A DNA stretch of 64,000 nucleotides from assembly GCA_025056455.1 (NCBI GenBank), contig JANWVY010000004.1, positions 124,001 through 188,000 of the forward strand, given 5' to 3'. The position numbers and the translations under genes were made by a program. The stretch comes from Bryobacteraceae bacterium (lineage in GTDB: Bacteria > Acidobacteriota > Terriglobia > Bryobacterales > Bryobacteraceae). Numbering within the stretch: position 1 is the stretch's first letter; each line of letters opens with the position of its first letter. The notes under the pieces are model-generated. The model was not told where the DNA came from. It made no database searches and saw only the letters and a list, made by a program, of their open reading frames with translations. This document shows, one piece after another, positions 52,312 through 61,698 of this stretch.

Positions 52312-53169
52312 CTAGCTGAGTAAAGCGGCAGACAAGGCGCGCTTCATGACCGCCTCTGGCGCCTTGTGACCTGTCCACAGCTCAAATCCGATGACTCCTT
52401 GGTAGACGAGCATCGATAAGCCGTCCAAAGTCGGCATGCCGCGGTCTTTCGCTTCGGCGAGCAATCTCGTGACGGGAGGGTTAAACACAACGTCACAAAC
52501 CAAACAGTCCTTTCGCGATTGGGAAAGGTCGACGTCGGGCTTTGCCTCTGCGTCTGGGAACAACCCGATCGATGTGGCGTTGATCAAGATGTCGATCTCG
52601 GATAGGACGCGGAAGGCGCCCTGCCAGAGCTCAAAGCGAATGGGGCCGTTGGTGGCTTGGCGAAGATCATCCACCATCGTCTGCCCCCGGCTCAGAGAAC
52701 GATTGACGACCAGCAAGTCGGCGACGCCGGCTAACAACAGTTCGGCGGCGATGGCGCGAGCTGCACCGCCAGCGCCAAGCATCGCCACCCGTTTGCCTTT
52801 GGGATCGATGCCGGCGTCAGAGCGCAGGCCTCGCAAAAATCCCTTCCCGTCCGTGTTTTCTCCCAGGAGTTGCTCTCCCTGGCGGCGTACTGTATTCACG
52901 GCGCCAATCACGCGCGCTTCGGGGGAAAGCGCGTCGAGGTAAGGAATCACCGCTACCTTGTGAGGAATGGTCAGGTTGATCCCCCGCAGGCCGAAGGCGC
53001 GGACCCCGGTCATGGCATCTGCTAACTGGTGCGGCGCTACCTCCAAGTTCAAATATCTCCAGTTCAAACCGAGTTCCTGAAAGGCCGCCTCCATCATGAC
53101 CCCCGTCGGATTTTCGGCCACGGGTTGTCCAAGAACTGCCACAAGCTCCGCTTTGTAGTTTCGAGGCAA
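52312..53169 (-). CDS. aroE: Shikimate dehydrogenase
   Basis: AroE reduces 3-dehydroshikimate with NADPH on the way to aromatic amino acids. The 285-aa protein has AVLGQPVAENPTGVMMEAAF at the substrate-binding N-terminus. It then has INLTIPHKVAV (catalytic Lys), NTDGKGFLRGL, and the NADP loop MLGAGGAARAI with VVNRSLSRG. TTG 53169 is chosen because AAGGAG lies 7 bp before it, whereas the longer TTG at 53199 has none. The gene is divergent from the MerR-TPR gene. Confidence 0.95.
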   Translation of the reverse strand: MPRNYKAELVAVLGQPVAENPTGVMMEAAFQELGLNWRYLNLEVAPHQLADAMTGVRAFGLRGINLTIPHKVAVIPYLDALSPEARVIGAVNTVRRQGEQLLGENTDGKGFLRGLRSDAGIDPKGKRVAMLGAGGAARAIAAELLLAGVADLLVVNRSLSRGQTMVDDLRQATNGPIRFELWQGAFRVLSEIDILINATSIGLFPDAEAKPDVDLSQSRKDCLVCDVVFNPPVTRLLAEAKDRGMPTLDGLSMLVYQGVIGFELWTGHKAPEAVMKRALSAALLS

Positions 53170-53222
53170 TTTTTTTCTCCTTCGATAGATGTCACTCAAT
53201 TCTCGATGCTACAATCTCGACC

Positions 53223-54188
53223 GTGCCGCGTCAGCCGTTGCATCAAGAGTACACGCGCGAGCAGTTTTTACGAGTGGCAAACATCTCCCAGCGCCAGCTC
53301 CGGAGCTGGGAGCGAGCAGGCCTGATTGACGCCCGTTCCCGCTACTCTCTGACCGATCTCAAAGCGGTCCAAACGCTGGTTCGGCTCCGCAATGCGAAGC
53401 TCGGGCCGAAGCGCATCCGCTCGATCTTCGACGCCATCCGGCAAAAGCTTTCCGGAGTGCGCAACCCGGCCACTGAAGTCACTGTATCGTTAGAGGGGCG
53501 AAAGGTTCATGTGCTGGCCGGCGGTCAACGAATGGAAGCCCTCTCGGGACAACTTTTGCTCAACTTCGATTCGCAGGAAATTCACCGCCTGCTGAGCTTT
53601 CCCAAAAACCACAAAACCAAGCGCCAGTCTGGGAGCGAACAACAAAAGTCCGCCCAGGCCATGGAGTGGTTTGCGCGGGGCGTAGAGCTGGAGAGCTCTG
53701 GCCTGGCCTTAGATGAGGCACAGCAAGCTTACGCTAAGGCGCTCGAACTCGATCCGAATTGTGTAGCCGCATGGGTGAATCTTGGTACGATCCACTACCA
53801 TGCCAAACAGTGGAAGCGCGCGGAAGAGTGCTACCGGGAGGCTTTGCGCATCGATCCCAATTACGCCTTAGGGCATTTCAATCTGGGAAACCTGCACGAT
53901 GAACTGGGCAATTATGCCGAGGCCTTTGTGCATTATCACAAAGCGCTGCGCGCCGCTCCTAACTATGCCGACGCACATTACAACTTAGCGTTGCTCTATC
54001 AGCGCGCAGGACAACACATGAGGGCGGTGCGTCACTGGCAGATGTATCTCAAGCTCGATCCGTCGAGCGAGTGGGCCGAGATCGCCCGCCGCGAGCTGGC
54101 GAAGCTACGGGAAGCGGCGGTTGTCCGCTCGCAGCGCGCCGAGCTGGGCGGCGGGGAGGGTTGTCCGAGCCCGCGCGTTGTATCCTAA
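53223..54188 (+). CDS. MerR-type DNA-binding domain fused to TPR repeats
   Basis: Start GTG 53223. Residues ~8-75 show a MerR winged-helix: YTREQFLRVANISQRQLRSW, a wing around RSRYSLTDL and LRNAKLGPKRIRSIFDAI. Residues ~155-290 hold about four TPR units, for example NPCVAAWVNLG-like spacing with WVNLGTIHYHAKQWKRAEEC and YNLALLYQRAGQHMRAVRHW. Usual MerR proteins have an effector domain after the HTH and do not have TPRs. It sits 49 bp upstream of DUF2760 and Hsp70 genes on the same strand. HspR, a MerR-type repressor, controls hsp70 genes in actinobacteria, so chaperone regulation is a reasonable guess. Confidence 0.85.
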   Translation: MPRQPLHQEYTREQFLRVANISQRQLRSWERAGLIDARSRYSLTDLKAVQTLVRLRNAKLGPKRIRSIFDAIRQKLSGVRNPATEVTVSLEGRKVHVLAGGQRMEALSGQLLLNFDSQEIHRLLSFPKNHKTKRQSGSEQQKSAQAMEWFARGVELESSGLALDEAQQAYAKALELDPNCVAAWVNLGTIHYHAKQWKRAEECYREALRIDPNYALGHFNLGNLHDELGNYAEAFVHYHKALRAAPNYADAHYNLALLYQRAGQHMRAVRHWQMYLKLDPSSEWAEIARRELAKLREAAVVRSQRAELGGGEGCPSPRVVS

Positions 54189-54237
54189 TAAGTTGCGCTC
54201 CTTGTGCTTCCAATCACCTGATTTATAGAGGTTTCCT

Positions 54238-54759
54238 TTGAGCCGTATTGTACTTGCCTTGCGCAGTTTCTGGAGCATCTTGTTTCAAGGACAGCTGCCG
54301 GCTGACATCGCCCAGCACTTTGGCTACGTTAAACCGGCCAAGGAGAAGCCGGCCCCTCCGCCCCCACCGGCTTTTCAACCTGCCGATGGAGCCGTGCAGG
54401 TTCTGGGAATTCTGCAACGTGACGCGCGGCTGGTGGATTTCCTCCTCGAGGACATCTCGGCTTACACCGACGATCAAGTGGGGGCGGCCGTGCGAACCAT
54501 GCAAGAACAGGCCCGGGCCTGCCTTCAGCGATACGTCCAGTTATCGCCGGTGATTGACGGCGTGGAGGGCGCTTTTGTCAAGCTCGATCTGGCCGCCGTG
54601 GAGTCTGTGAAGTTTGTGGGCAACGTGCCCTCAGGTGCGCCGCCGAAGGGTGGCATTTTAAGGCATCGAGGCTGGAGGGTGGAAAAAGTCGAGCTGCCGC
54701 AAATTTCCCCGAGGCAAGACCGCACCCTACTTGCGCCAGCCGAAATCGAGGTCGAGTAA
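54238..54759 (+). CDS. DUF2760 protein of the Hsp70 cluster
   Basis: TTG 54238, preceded by AGAGG 6 bp away, opens a 173-aa frame. Residues 1-40 contain LRSFWSILFQGQLPADIAQH, followed by a Pro-rich linker (PAPPPPPAFQPADG). The second half has VQVLGILQRDARLVDFLLED and VGNVPSGAPPKGGILRHRGW, the DUF2760 pattern. From family knowledge, DUF2760 proteins are usually found next to Hsp70 genes. It lies 6 bp before the first Hsp70. The biochemical role is unknown. The best guess is an adaptor or partner for these chaperones. Confidence 0.85.
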   Translation: MSRIVLALRSFWSILFQGQLPADIAQHFGYVKPAKEKPAPPPPPAFQPADGAVQVLGILQRDARLVDFLLEDISAYTDDQVGAAVRTMQEQARACLQRYVQLSPVIDGVEGAFVKLDLAAVESVKFVGNVPSGAPPKGGILRHRGWRVEKVELPQISPRQDRTLLAPAEIEVE

Positions 54760-54765
54760 GGCTGG

Positions 54766-56595
54766 ATGTCCAAGCGTTATGTGATTGGGATCGATCTGGG
54801 CACGACCAATTGCGGCGTGGCTTACGTCGAGCCTTCGCAGGCAGCCGATGCGCTGCACTTGCCTCCCGTCGAGCTTCAGCCCGTCGTGCAGCTGGTAAAT
54901 CCTGGTGAGGTGGCAGCCCAGAATTTGCTGCCTTCGGCGCTTTATCTTCCCGACGAACTCGATTTCCCCCAAGGCTCGATCCAGCTGCCCTGGGAGCAGC
55001 AGCCGGATTTCGTTGTGGGTGTCCTCGCGCAACGGCGGGGAGTGGAGCGGACCAACCGCTTAGTGACCTCTGCCAAGTCCTGGCTTTGCCATTCTGGTGT
55101 GGATCGCACGGCTCCAATACTCCCGTTAAATGCGCCGGATGGAGCTCGCAAGGTATCGCCTGTAGAGGCTTCCAGCCGCTACTTGGAGCATATTCGGAAG
55201 TCCTGGGACTATACGCATCCGGATGCGCCGTTCCTGGAGCAGCAAGTCCTCGTCACGGTCCCCGCTTCCTTTGACGCGGTCGCACGCGAACTCACGCTGC
55301 GGGCCGCCGAACAGGCCGGCTACCCGGCCGTTACCTTGCTCGAAGAGCCCCAAGCGGCGTTCTACGCCTGGCTCGAGCGCCATCCCGGCTGGCGGGAATG
55401 CGTCCACGTAGGCGATCTGATCCTAGTGGTCGACATCGGCGGCGGCACGACCGACTTCACCTTGATTGCGGTGTGCGAAGAAGGTGGAGAGCTGAGCCTA
55501 GAGCGGGTCGCTGTCGGTGAGCATATCCTGCTGGGCGGCGACAACATGGATCTTGCGCTGGCCCGCTTCGTCGAACAACAACTCGCTGCCAAAAACACAA
55601 AACTTGACGCCGTGCAATTTCACGCTCTGTGGCAACAATGTCGTCTCGCCAAGGAGAAATTGCTGGCTCACTCCAACCAAGCTAGTGAGCATCCCATCAC
55701 CTTGCTCGGCCGGGGCACTGGCTTAGTGGGCGGCGCCATTCGAACTAAGCTGGCGCGCGAGGACCTCGAAAGAATTGTCTTGGACGGTTTCTTTCCCAAG
55801 GTTTCGAGCGACGAAATGCCCGCCAAGCAGAGACGTCTGGCGCTGCAAGAGGTCGGTTTGCCCTATGCATCGGATGCGGCAATAACCCGGCATTTGGCGC
55901 GTTTCCTGCGGCAACCTGCCGCCTCCGTGGAGCCTGGCGCGATCCGGCGCACGCGCAGCGGTTTAGCAGCTCCAACCCACATTTTGTTGAATGGCGGAGT
56001 GCTGAGCGCCCAGCCGGTCCGCAGCCGTTTGCTCGAAGTCGTGAATTGCTGGCTCGACCAAGAGGGCATGCCCGCCGCTCAAATCCTCGCTGGTGAGGAT
56101 CTCCTGCACGCCGTAGCGCGTGGCGCCGCCTACTATGGCATGGCGCGGCGCGGCCAAGGCATCCGAATTCGTGGCGGCGTGCCTCGCACCTATTACGTGG
56201 GCATTGAAACCGCCATGCCGGCTGTCCCCGGTATGCCGGCTCCGATAAAGGCGCTTACCGTCGTGCCTTTCGGCATGGAAGAAGGGAGCTCGCACCAGCT
56301 TGCTGGCCGTGAGTTTGGCCTGATTGTGGGGGAGCCAGCCGAATTTCGCTTCTTCTGCTCGTCAACGCGGAAAAACGATCCGGTGGGCTCGTTGCTCGAA
56401 GAGTGGGATCCAGAGGAGCTCGAGGAGCTGGCGCCGATGGATGTGACGCTCTCTGCGGATGGTGTAACGGGCGACACGGTCCGCGTCACTCTCGAATCGA
56501 CAGTCACCGAGACAGGCCTGCTCCAGCTTTGGTGTGTCGCCAAGGACGGGCGCCGATGGAAATTGGAGTTCAACGTCAGAGAACGGGTGGCCTAG
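54766..56595 (+). CDS. Hsp70-family protein 1 (divergent)
   Basis: The 609-aa protein has a clear actin-like ATPase fold. It starts YVIGIDLGTTNCGVAYVEPS (phosphate 1), contains LVTVPASFDAVARELTLRAA, EEPQAAFYAWLERHP, the phosphate-2 loop VVDIGGGTTDFTLI near residue 222, and ILLNGGVLSAQPVRSRLLEV. The C-terminal ~150 residues are beta-rich (LIVGEPAEFRFFCSSTRKND; DVTLSADGVTGDTVRVTLES) and lack the canonical DnaK substrate-binding and lid layout. It is divergent from DnaK. Its stop TAG abuts the GTG of Hsp70-2, so the two are tightly coupled, possibly as a hetero-complex. Confidence 0.9.
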   Translation: MSKRYVIGIDLGTTNCGVAYVEPSQAADALHLPPVELQPVVQLVNPGEVAAQNLLPSALYLPDELDFPQGSIQLPWEQQPDFVVGVLAQRRGVERTNRLVTSAKSWLCHSGVDRTAPILPLNAPDGARKVSPVEASSRYLEHIRKSWDYTHPDAPFLEQQVLVTVPASFDAVARELTLRAAEQAGYPAVTLLEEPQAAFYAWLERHPGWRECVHVGDLILVVDIGGGTTDFTLIAVCEEGGELSLERVAVGEHILLGGDNMDLALARFVEQQLAAKNTKLDAVQFHALWQQCRLAKEKLLAHSNQASEHPITLLGRGTGLVGGAIRTKLAREDLERIVLDGFFPKVSSDEMPAKQRRLALQEVGLPYASDAAITRHLARFLRQPAASVEPGAIRRTRSGLAAPTHILLNGGVLSAQPVRSRLLEVVNCWLDQEGMPAAQILAGEDLLHAVARGAAYYGMARRGQGIRIRGGVPRTYYVGIETAMPAVPGMPAPIKALTVVPFGMEEGSSHQLAGREFGLIVGEPAEFRFFCSSTRKNDPVGSLLEEWDPEELEELAPMDVTLSADGVTGDTVRVTLESTVTETGLLQLWCVAKDGRRWKLEFNVRERVA

Positions 56596-59232
56596 GTGAA
56601 TCTCGGCATCGATCTCGGCACAACAAATTCCGCGCTGGCTTTCATCGATCCGCGCCAAGCGGGAGAGACGGATTTTCCGCCAATCCGGGTCTTCGACGTC
56701 CCTCAGCTAGTGGCGGAAGGACGGATCGAAAGCCGCCGCACGCTGCCCTCATTCCTGTATGTTGCGGAAACGGAGATCATCGGCGCCTATGCCCGTGAGC
56801 AAGGCGCGCTCGTACCCACCCGATCGGTGCACTCGGCCAAGAGCTGGCTTTCAAATCCAGAAGCCGACCGCACGGCCAAAATTCTACCCTGGGATGCCCA
56901 AGAATCCGGTCGCATCTTTTCACCGGTGGAAGTATCGGCGCGGATCCTTGGCTATTTGGCAAACGCTTGGAATCGATCACATCCAGATTTCCCCATCGCG
57001 CAGCAAAGCGTGGTGTTAACCGTGCCTGCCTCCTTTGATGAGGAGGCTCGCGAGTTAACCGTGCAGGCAGCAGCCGAAGCGGGCTTGGAGCGCCTCACCT
57101 TGCTCGAAGAACCAGCCGCTGCATTTTACTCCTGGATCGCCAATCATCTGACGCAATCTCAAAGAACGCTTTTTGATGGCCAGACCGTGTTGGTATGCGA
57201 TGTTGGCGGCGGCACTAGCGACTTTACGGTGATCCGCGTGCACCGCGACGGGGACCGCGTCGATTTCACCCGCACGGCGGTGGGGAAACATTTGTTGCTG
57301 GGTGGCGACAACTTGGATCTGACGTTAGCCTGGCTGGTGGAGGCCAAACTCGGCAAACCGCTCTCGGTCCGGCAACGCAGCGCCTTACGTCGGCAGTGCG
57401 CCTCCGCCAAAGAAACCCTCCTCTCTGACCCGACCCGTAAGAGCGTGGAGATTACGGTGCTCGGCGCTGGCTCGGCCCTTGTCGGGGGAACGCTCCGCAC
57501 GGAAATTACGCGCGACGAGGCTCTCGAATTAACCCTAGAAGGCTTTCTTCCGCATTGCCAGCTCAACGACCAGCCCAAAGAAGAAAAAAAGAGTCTCTTC
57601 CGCGAGCTGGGCCTGCCTTACGTGTCCGATCCTGCCATCACGCGACACCTAGCCGCCTTTCTTTCCTCCTCTGGCGTGGAACGGATCGATGCCATTCTCT
57701 TTAATGGCGGGTTCTTTATCCCCGAAGTTTGCCGCCAGCGCGTCACAGAGGTCGTGGAGCGCTGGTATGGCCAGCGCCCTGTTGTGTTCGAAAATCAGGA
57801 TCTGGACCTTGCCGTCGCTGTGGGCGCCGCCTATTACAGCTACGCGCGGGATAGCGGAAGCGGCATTTTGGTGCGGGGCGGTCTGCCGCGCGCCTACTTT
57901 ATCGCCCTGGACGGAGGCGAGGGCGAGAAGGTGCGCACAGTCTGCCTCGCGCCGCGCGGGACCGAAGAGGGGGCCGTGCTGGATTTGGATCTAGAGGGGC
58001 TTCAGCTAGTCGCCAACCGGCCTGTCTCCTTCCGCCTGTACAGCTCGCTAACGCGGACCGATGACAAATTGGGCGACCTGGTCGATTTCAGCCCGGAAGA
58101 GTTGGCCTCGCTGCACCATCATGCGCCGCTCCATGCCGTCATCCGGTTTGGCAAAAAAATCGAAGAACGGCTCATACCAGTGAAACTCGGCGCCAGGCTG
58201 ACCGAAGTCGGAACGCTCGAAATTTGGGCCCAGTCGAAGGTGAGCGAGCAGCGCTGGCGTTTGCAGTTTGAGCTGCGCAAGCGCGCCGAAACCAACGTTG
58301 CAAAGCCCGCCGCGGTGGTGAGCGACGAGGCGCTTTCTCGAGCGGAAGAGCTGCTCGCCGGATGTTTCCTCAAGACCGAGATCGATCCGGCGGAGTTGCC
58401 ATCCCGCCTTGAGCAAGCGATGGCCCTCGGCCGTAATTCTTGGCCTTCGAGCGCCATTCGCAAACTGGCGGACCGCCTCCTTGAACACGCTTCTGGACGC
58501 AAGCTTTCGCCGCAACATGAAGCGCGGTGGTTGAACCTCACTGGCTTCTGTCTCCGTCCCGGCTTTGGCTTTCCTGGTGATGAGTTACGCATTGAACAAG
58601 CACGCCGGATCTTTGCTGGTGGACTCACTTTCGCCAATCAGGTGCAGTGCGAGATTGAGTGGTGGATTTTTTGGGGACGTGTGGCAGGCGGATTGAACCG
58701 GAATCAGCAGGTGGACATCTACCAGCGCTTGGCGCAGTATCTCCTGCCGCGCGGACAGAAGCGGCGCCGGCTGAATTCAAGCCTAGAGCGCGAAATGTGG
58801 CGCACAGCCTCAAGCCTCGAGCTGTTGCCCATTTCAACGCGAACGGAGCTGGGTGAGGCGCTCATACGGAAAGTAAAAGCCGGCGAAGCCAGTGAAAGCG
58901 ACTTGTGGTGCATTGCGCGTCTTGGCGCGCGAAAACTCTTTTACGGACCTATCAACCAAGTCTTGCCTGCGTCGACCGTGAGCCGCTGGGTGGATGCGCT
59001 GGCCAAGGTAAAAAACACAGCCGACACGATTGCGATCCTCGCTTCCCGCACGGGAGACGCCGCGCGCGACTTGCCGGAAACCACCCTTGTGCTTGCCCGC
59101 CGTGCGATTGGTGAAAACCACGCCGCCCTGGCCGTATTGGAAGGCGAGGCCGAGCGCGACATAGCGGCCCTGGGTAAGCTGTTTGGCGAGGAGTTGCCCT
59201 CTGGCTTAGTGATTGCGGGCGGAACGGAATAA
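56596..59232 (+). CDS. Hsp70-family protein 2 with C-terminal DUF3731-like domain
   Basis: GTG 56596 directly follows the stop of Hsp70-1. The 878-aa protein starts NLGIDLGTTNSALAFIDPRQ and has VLTVPASFDEEARELTVQAA. It continues with EEPAAAFYSWI, the loop VCDVGGGTSDFTVIRV (~202) and ILFNGGFFIPEVCRQRV. From about residue 573 a ~300-residue helical extension follows (EALSRAEELLAGCFLKTEID; ARWLNLTGFCLRPGFGFPGD; EMWRTASSLELLPISTRTEL). This position fits the DUF3731 family reported C-terminal to Hsp70. It is a paralogue of Hsp70-1. Neither gene has a J-domain or GrpE neighbour here. The stop TAA abuts ATG of thiL. Confidence 0.9.
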   Translation: MNLGIDLGTTNSALAFIDPRQAGETDFPPIRVFDVPQLVAEGRIESRRTLPSFLYVAETEIIGAYAREQGALVPTRSVHSAKSWLSNPEADRTAKILPWDAQESGRIFSPVEVSARILGYLANAWNRSHPDFPIAQQSVVLTVPASFDEEARELTVQAAAEAGLERLTLLEEPAAAFYSWIANHLTQSQRTLFDGQTVLVCDVGGGTSDFTVIRVHRDGDRVDFTRTAVGKHLLLGGDNLDLTLAWLVEAKLGKPLSVRQRSALRRQCASAKETLLSDPTRKSVEITVLGAGSALVGGTLRTEITRDEALELTLEGFLPHCQLNDQPKEEKKSLFRELGLPYVSDPAITRHLAAFLSSSGVERIDAILFNGGFFIPEVCRQRVTEVVERWYGQRPVVFENQDLDLAVAVGAAYYSYARDSGSGILVRGGLPRAYFIALDGGEGEKVRTVCLAPRGTEEGAVLDLDLEGLQLVANRPVSFRLYSSLTRTDDKLGDLVDFSPEELASLHHHAPLHAVIRFGKKIEERLIPVKLGARLTEVGTLEIWAQSKVSEQRWRLQFELRKRAETNVAKPAAVVSDEALSRAEELLAGCFLKTEIDPAELPSRLEQAMALGRNSWPSSAIRKLADRLLEHASGRKLSPQHEARWLNLTGFCLRPGFGFPGDELRIEQARRIFAGGLTFANQVQCEIEWWIFWGRVAGGLNRNQQVDIYQRLAQYLLPRGQKRRRLNSSLEREMWRTASSLELLPISTRTELGEALIRKVKAGEASESDLWCIARLGARKLFYGPINQVLPASTVSRWVDALAKVKNTADTIAILASRTGDAARDLPETTLVLARRAIGENHAALAVLEGEAERDIAALGKLFGEELPSGLVIAGGTE

Positions 59233-60156
59233 ATGAATGAACTAGAACTGGTAGAACGCATTCGCCGCCGCGCCGCGAAAGCGCGCAATCTGGTGTTGGG
59301 CATTGGCGACGATTGCGCCATCTACCAGCCGGCGGCGGGTGAACAACTGCTGTTCACCACCGACCTACTGATCGAAGGCGTGCACTTCCTCCGGGAAACA
59401 CATCAACCTTCCGATTGCGGCTGGAAGGCTCTCGCGCGCGGCTTGAGCGATATCGCTGCCATGGGTGGCCGGCCACGCTTCTGTTTGACCTCGCTTGCCT
59501 TACCCGGCTGGGCCACGACCAGGTGGGCCGAACGGTTCTATGACGGCTTGTTCGAACTTGCGCGGTTGCAGAAAACGGTTCTGGTGGGAGGCGATCTGGC
59601 GCGCGCGGAAACAATTGTGTGCGACGTGGTCGTTTGTGGCAGCGTCCCCGAAGGTCAAGCCTTACGGCGGGACGGGGCACGGCCCGGAGATGCGATTTAT
59701 GTCTCGGGGCTTCTCGGCGGTTCGGCTCTCGGGCTTGCCCAGCGACGTGGCCCGGCGTTCCGGCGGCATCTTCGTCCCGAGCCACGGTTAAAACTCGGTA
59801 TCGCGCTCCGCGAAAAGCTAAAGGTGACGGCGGCGATGGACCTGAGCGATGGCCTGTCGCTCGATCTTCATCGCCTCTGTGTCGCTTCGGGTGTTGCTGC
59901 TGAGCTTGACGGTGACCTGCCTCTGTGGCCCGGTGCAACCCTGGATCAAGCTCTCCATGGAGGTGAGGATTATGAACTGCTCTTCACACTCTCCAGCTCC
60001 ACGCGGCCTCCGCGCCAGCTGGCTGGCGTCCCCCTGACCCGTATCGGAACCATCGTTGGCGGCCGGCCAGGAGTGGTGCGACTGGGGGGCAGAGAGTTGC
60101 CCCTGGCGGGTTTTGACCACTTTCGGAACCCGCAGAAGCCTGCTGCAGGCCGGTGA
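59233..60156 (+). CDS. thiL: Thiamine-monophosphate kinase
   Basis: ThiL phosphorylates TMP to the cofactor TDP. The 307-aa protein has RNLVLGIGDDCAIYQP (Mg/ATP Asp pair), LLFTTDLLIEGVHF, a catalytic ALARGLSDIAAMGGRP, and MDLSDGLSLDLHRLC with HGGEDYELLFTL. The length is normal. ATG starts immediately after the Hsp70-2 stop, so it is translated in the same operon. The 2-oxo acid dehydrogenase at 30140-32152 would use its product. Confidence 0.95.
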   Translation: MNELELVERIRRRAAKARNLVLGIGDDCAIYQPAAGEQLLFTTDLLIEGVHFLRETHQPSDCGWKALARGLSDIAAMGGRPRFCLTSLALPGWATTRWAERFYDGLFELARLQKTVLVGGDLARAETIVCDVVVCGSVPEGQALRRDGARPGDAIYVSGLLGGSALGLAQRRGPAFRRHLRPEPRLKLGIALREKLKVTAAMDLSDGLSLDLHRLCVASGVAAELDGDLPLWPGATLDQALHGGEDYELLFTLSSSTRPPRQLAGVPLTRIGTIVGGRPGVVRLGGRELPLAGFDHFRNPQKPAAGR

Positions 60157-60191
60157 TCCATTCCCGCCAGCATCAAGCACAATAAGAAGAC

Positions 60192-61652
60192 ATGCCACGC
60201 ATCTTAATGGTGGCCTCCGAGGCCACACCCTTTGCCAAGACCGGTGGACTAGCCGACGTTCTTGGCTCGCTGCCGGCAGCTTTGGTCGCGCTCGGAGCCG
60301 AAGTGGCCGTTGTCATCCCCCGCTATCGCAGCGTGCCCTTAGACGGCGCTCGCCGGATCTGGGATCACATGGAGCTATGGGTTGGTCCAGGACGCTATGA
60401 TGCTGCCATCTGGGAGGTAGATCGCCAGGGAGTGCGCTATTTTTTCGCCGATATTCCCGCCTTTTTTGATCGCGACGGCATTTATAGCGTCCATGGCGTG
60501 GATCATTATGACAACTACAGCCGCTTTGCTGGACTTTGTCATGCTGCACTCGGCATCGCCCGGCACATCTTCCGTCCCGACATCCTGCATTGCCATGACT
60601 GGCAAGCGGCGCTGACACCTGTCTTCCTCCGCCTTTATTTCCCCAGCGATCCTACCTTCTACGGCGTGCGCACGATCCTGACGATTCACAATCTCGGCTA
60701 TCAAGGACGCTACGGCAAAGAGAAGCTCTGGTGGCTCGGTCTTCCGGAATGGCTCTACCGTTCGGATTTGCTCGAGCACTACGGCGCGATCAACTTGCTC
60801 AAGGGTGGTATTGTGTACTCGGATCTTTTAACGACGGTCAGTCCCACCTACGCACGCGAGATCCAGACCCCAGAACAGGGATTCGGCCTAGATGGATTGC
60901 TCCGCGCCCGCAGCGCTTCGTTGGTAGGCATCCTCAACGGCGTCGACTATGCCGAGTGGAATCCGGAGACGGACCGCTATCTGAGCGCGCACTACAGTGC
61001 TGAGAATCTAGCCGGAAAAAAAGAGTGCAAGCAGGCTTTGCTTGCTGAGTTCAACCTGCCTGCGGACCGTCCGGAAGTTCCTGTAATCGGGATGGTCTCG
61101 CGGCTCGCCGCGCAGAAGGGATTCGATTTAATTGGATCCGTTGCCTGGGATTTGGTCAACTGGGACATCCGCCTAGTGGCGCTAGGCGTTGGAGAGGCAA
61201 GATACGAGAACCTCCTGCGCCACTTAATGAACGCCCGGCCAGACCGCTTCGCTGCGCGCTTCGAACTGAATAATCGCCTGGCTCATCTGATTGAGGCTGG
61301 GGCTGACATCTTTCTTATGCCGAGCCGCTACGAGCCCTGCGGTTTGAATCAGATGTACAGCCTACGGTATGGGACCGTGCCTGTCGTGCACGCCACGGGA
61401 GGACTCGATGATACGATAGAAGAGGGAACGGGTTTCAAATTCCGGCCTTATTCCGGCGACGCCATGTTGGGGGCGTTGCGCGCTGCGCTTACAACCTATT
61501 GGACTGAGCCTGAACGCTGGGTTTCCATGATGCGTGAAGGGATGCGGAAAGATTTTTCCTGGCGGTCCTCTGCCGAGCGCTATCTGGACGTATACCAGCG
61601 GCTGTTAGGAACTGCAGGTTTTGGGCAAGCGCAAGTTCATCGGCAGGGCTGA
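60192..61652 (+). CDS. glgA: Glycogen synthase
   Basis: GlgA extends alpha-1,4-glucan from ADP-glucose. The 486-aa GT5 protein starts RILMVASEATPFAKTGGLAD, with the KTGGLADV donor-binding motif, and has LTIHNLGYQGRYGKE, VSPTYAREIQTPEQG, GMVSRLAAQKGFDLI and PSRYEPCGLNQMYSLRYGT (the catalytic Glu region), ending in WRSSAERYL. The start ATG 60192 has AAGAAGA before it. The debranching enzyme at 33687 belongs to the same metabolism. Confidence 0.96.
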   Translation: MPRILMVASEATPFAKTGGLADVLGSLPAALVALGAEVAVVIPRYRSVPLDGARRIWDHMELWVGPGRYDAAIWEVDRQGVRYFFADIPAFFDRDGIYSVHGVDHYDNYSRFAGLCHAALGIARHIFRPDILHCHDWQAALTPVFLRLYFPSDPTFYGVRTILTIHNLGYQGRYGKEKLWWLGLPEWLYRSDLLEHYGAINLLKGGIVYSDLLTTVSPTYAREIQTPEQGFGLDGLLRARSASLVGILNGVDYAEWNPETDRYLSAHYSAENLAGKKECKQALLAEFNLPADRPEVPVIGMVSRLAAQKGFDLIGSVAWDLVNWDIRLVALGVGEARYENLLRHLMNARPDRFAARFELNNRLAHLIEAGADIFLMPSRYEPCGLNQMYSLRYGTVPVVHATGGLDDTIEEGTGFKFRPYSGDAMLGALRAALTTYWTEPERWVSMMREGMRKDFSWRSSAERYLDVYQRLLGTAGFGQAQVHRQG

Positions 61653-61698
61653 ATCCTCATCCCCTGCAACTGCATCTCAATTTCGGGAGCGACAATTC

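Noticed and set aside
52142-52378. Gly-Pro-rich minus-strand frame, collagen-like
   Set aside because: The GPx pattern is too short and irregular, the frame runs into aroE, and no start site is supported.
54189-54237. A promoter (TTGTGC-N16-TATAGA) before DUF2760
   Set aside because: The predicted start would lie on the TTG start codon and remove the SD, so the pair is not convincing as a promoter.
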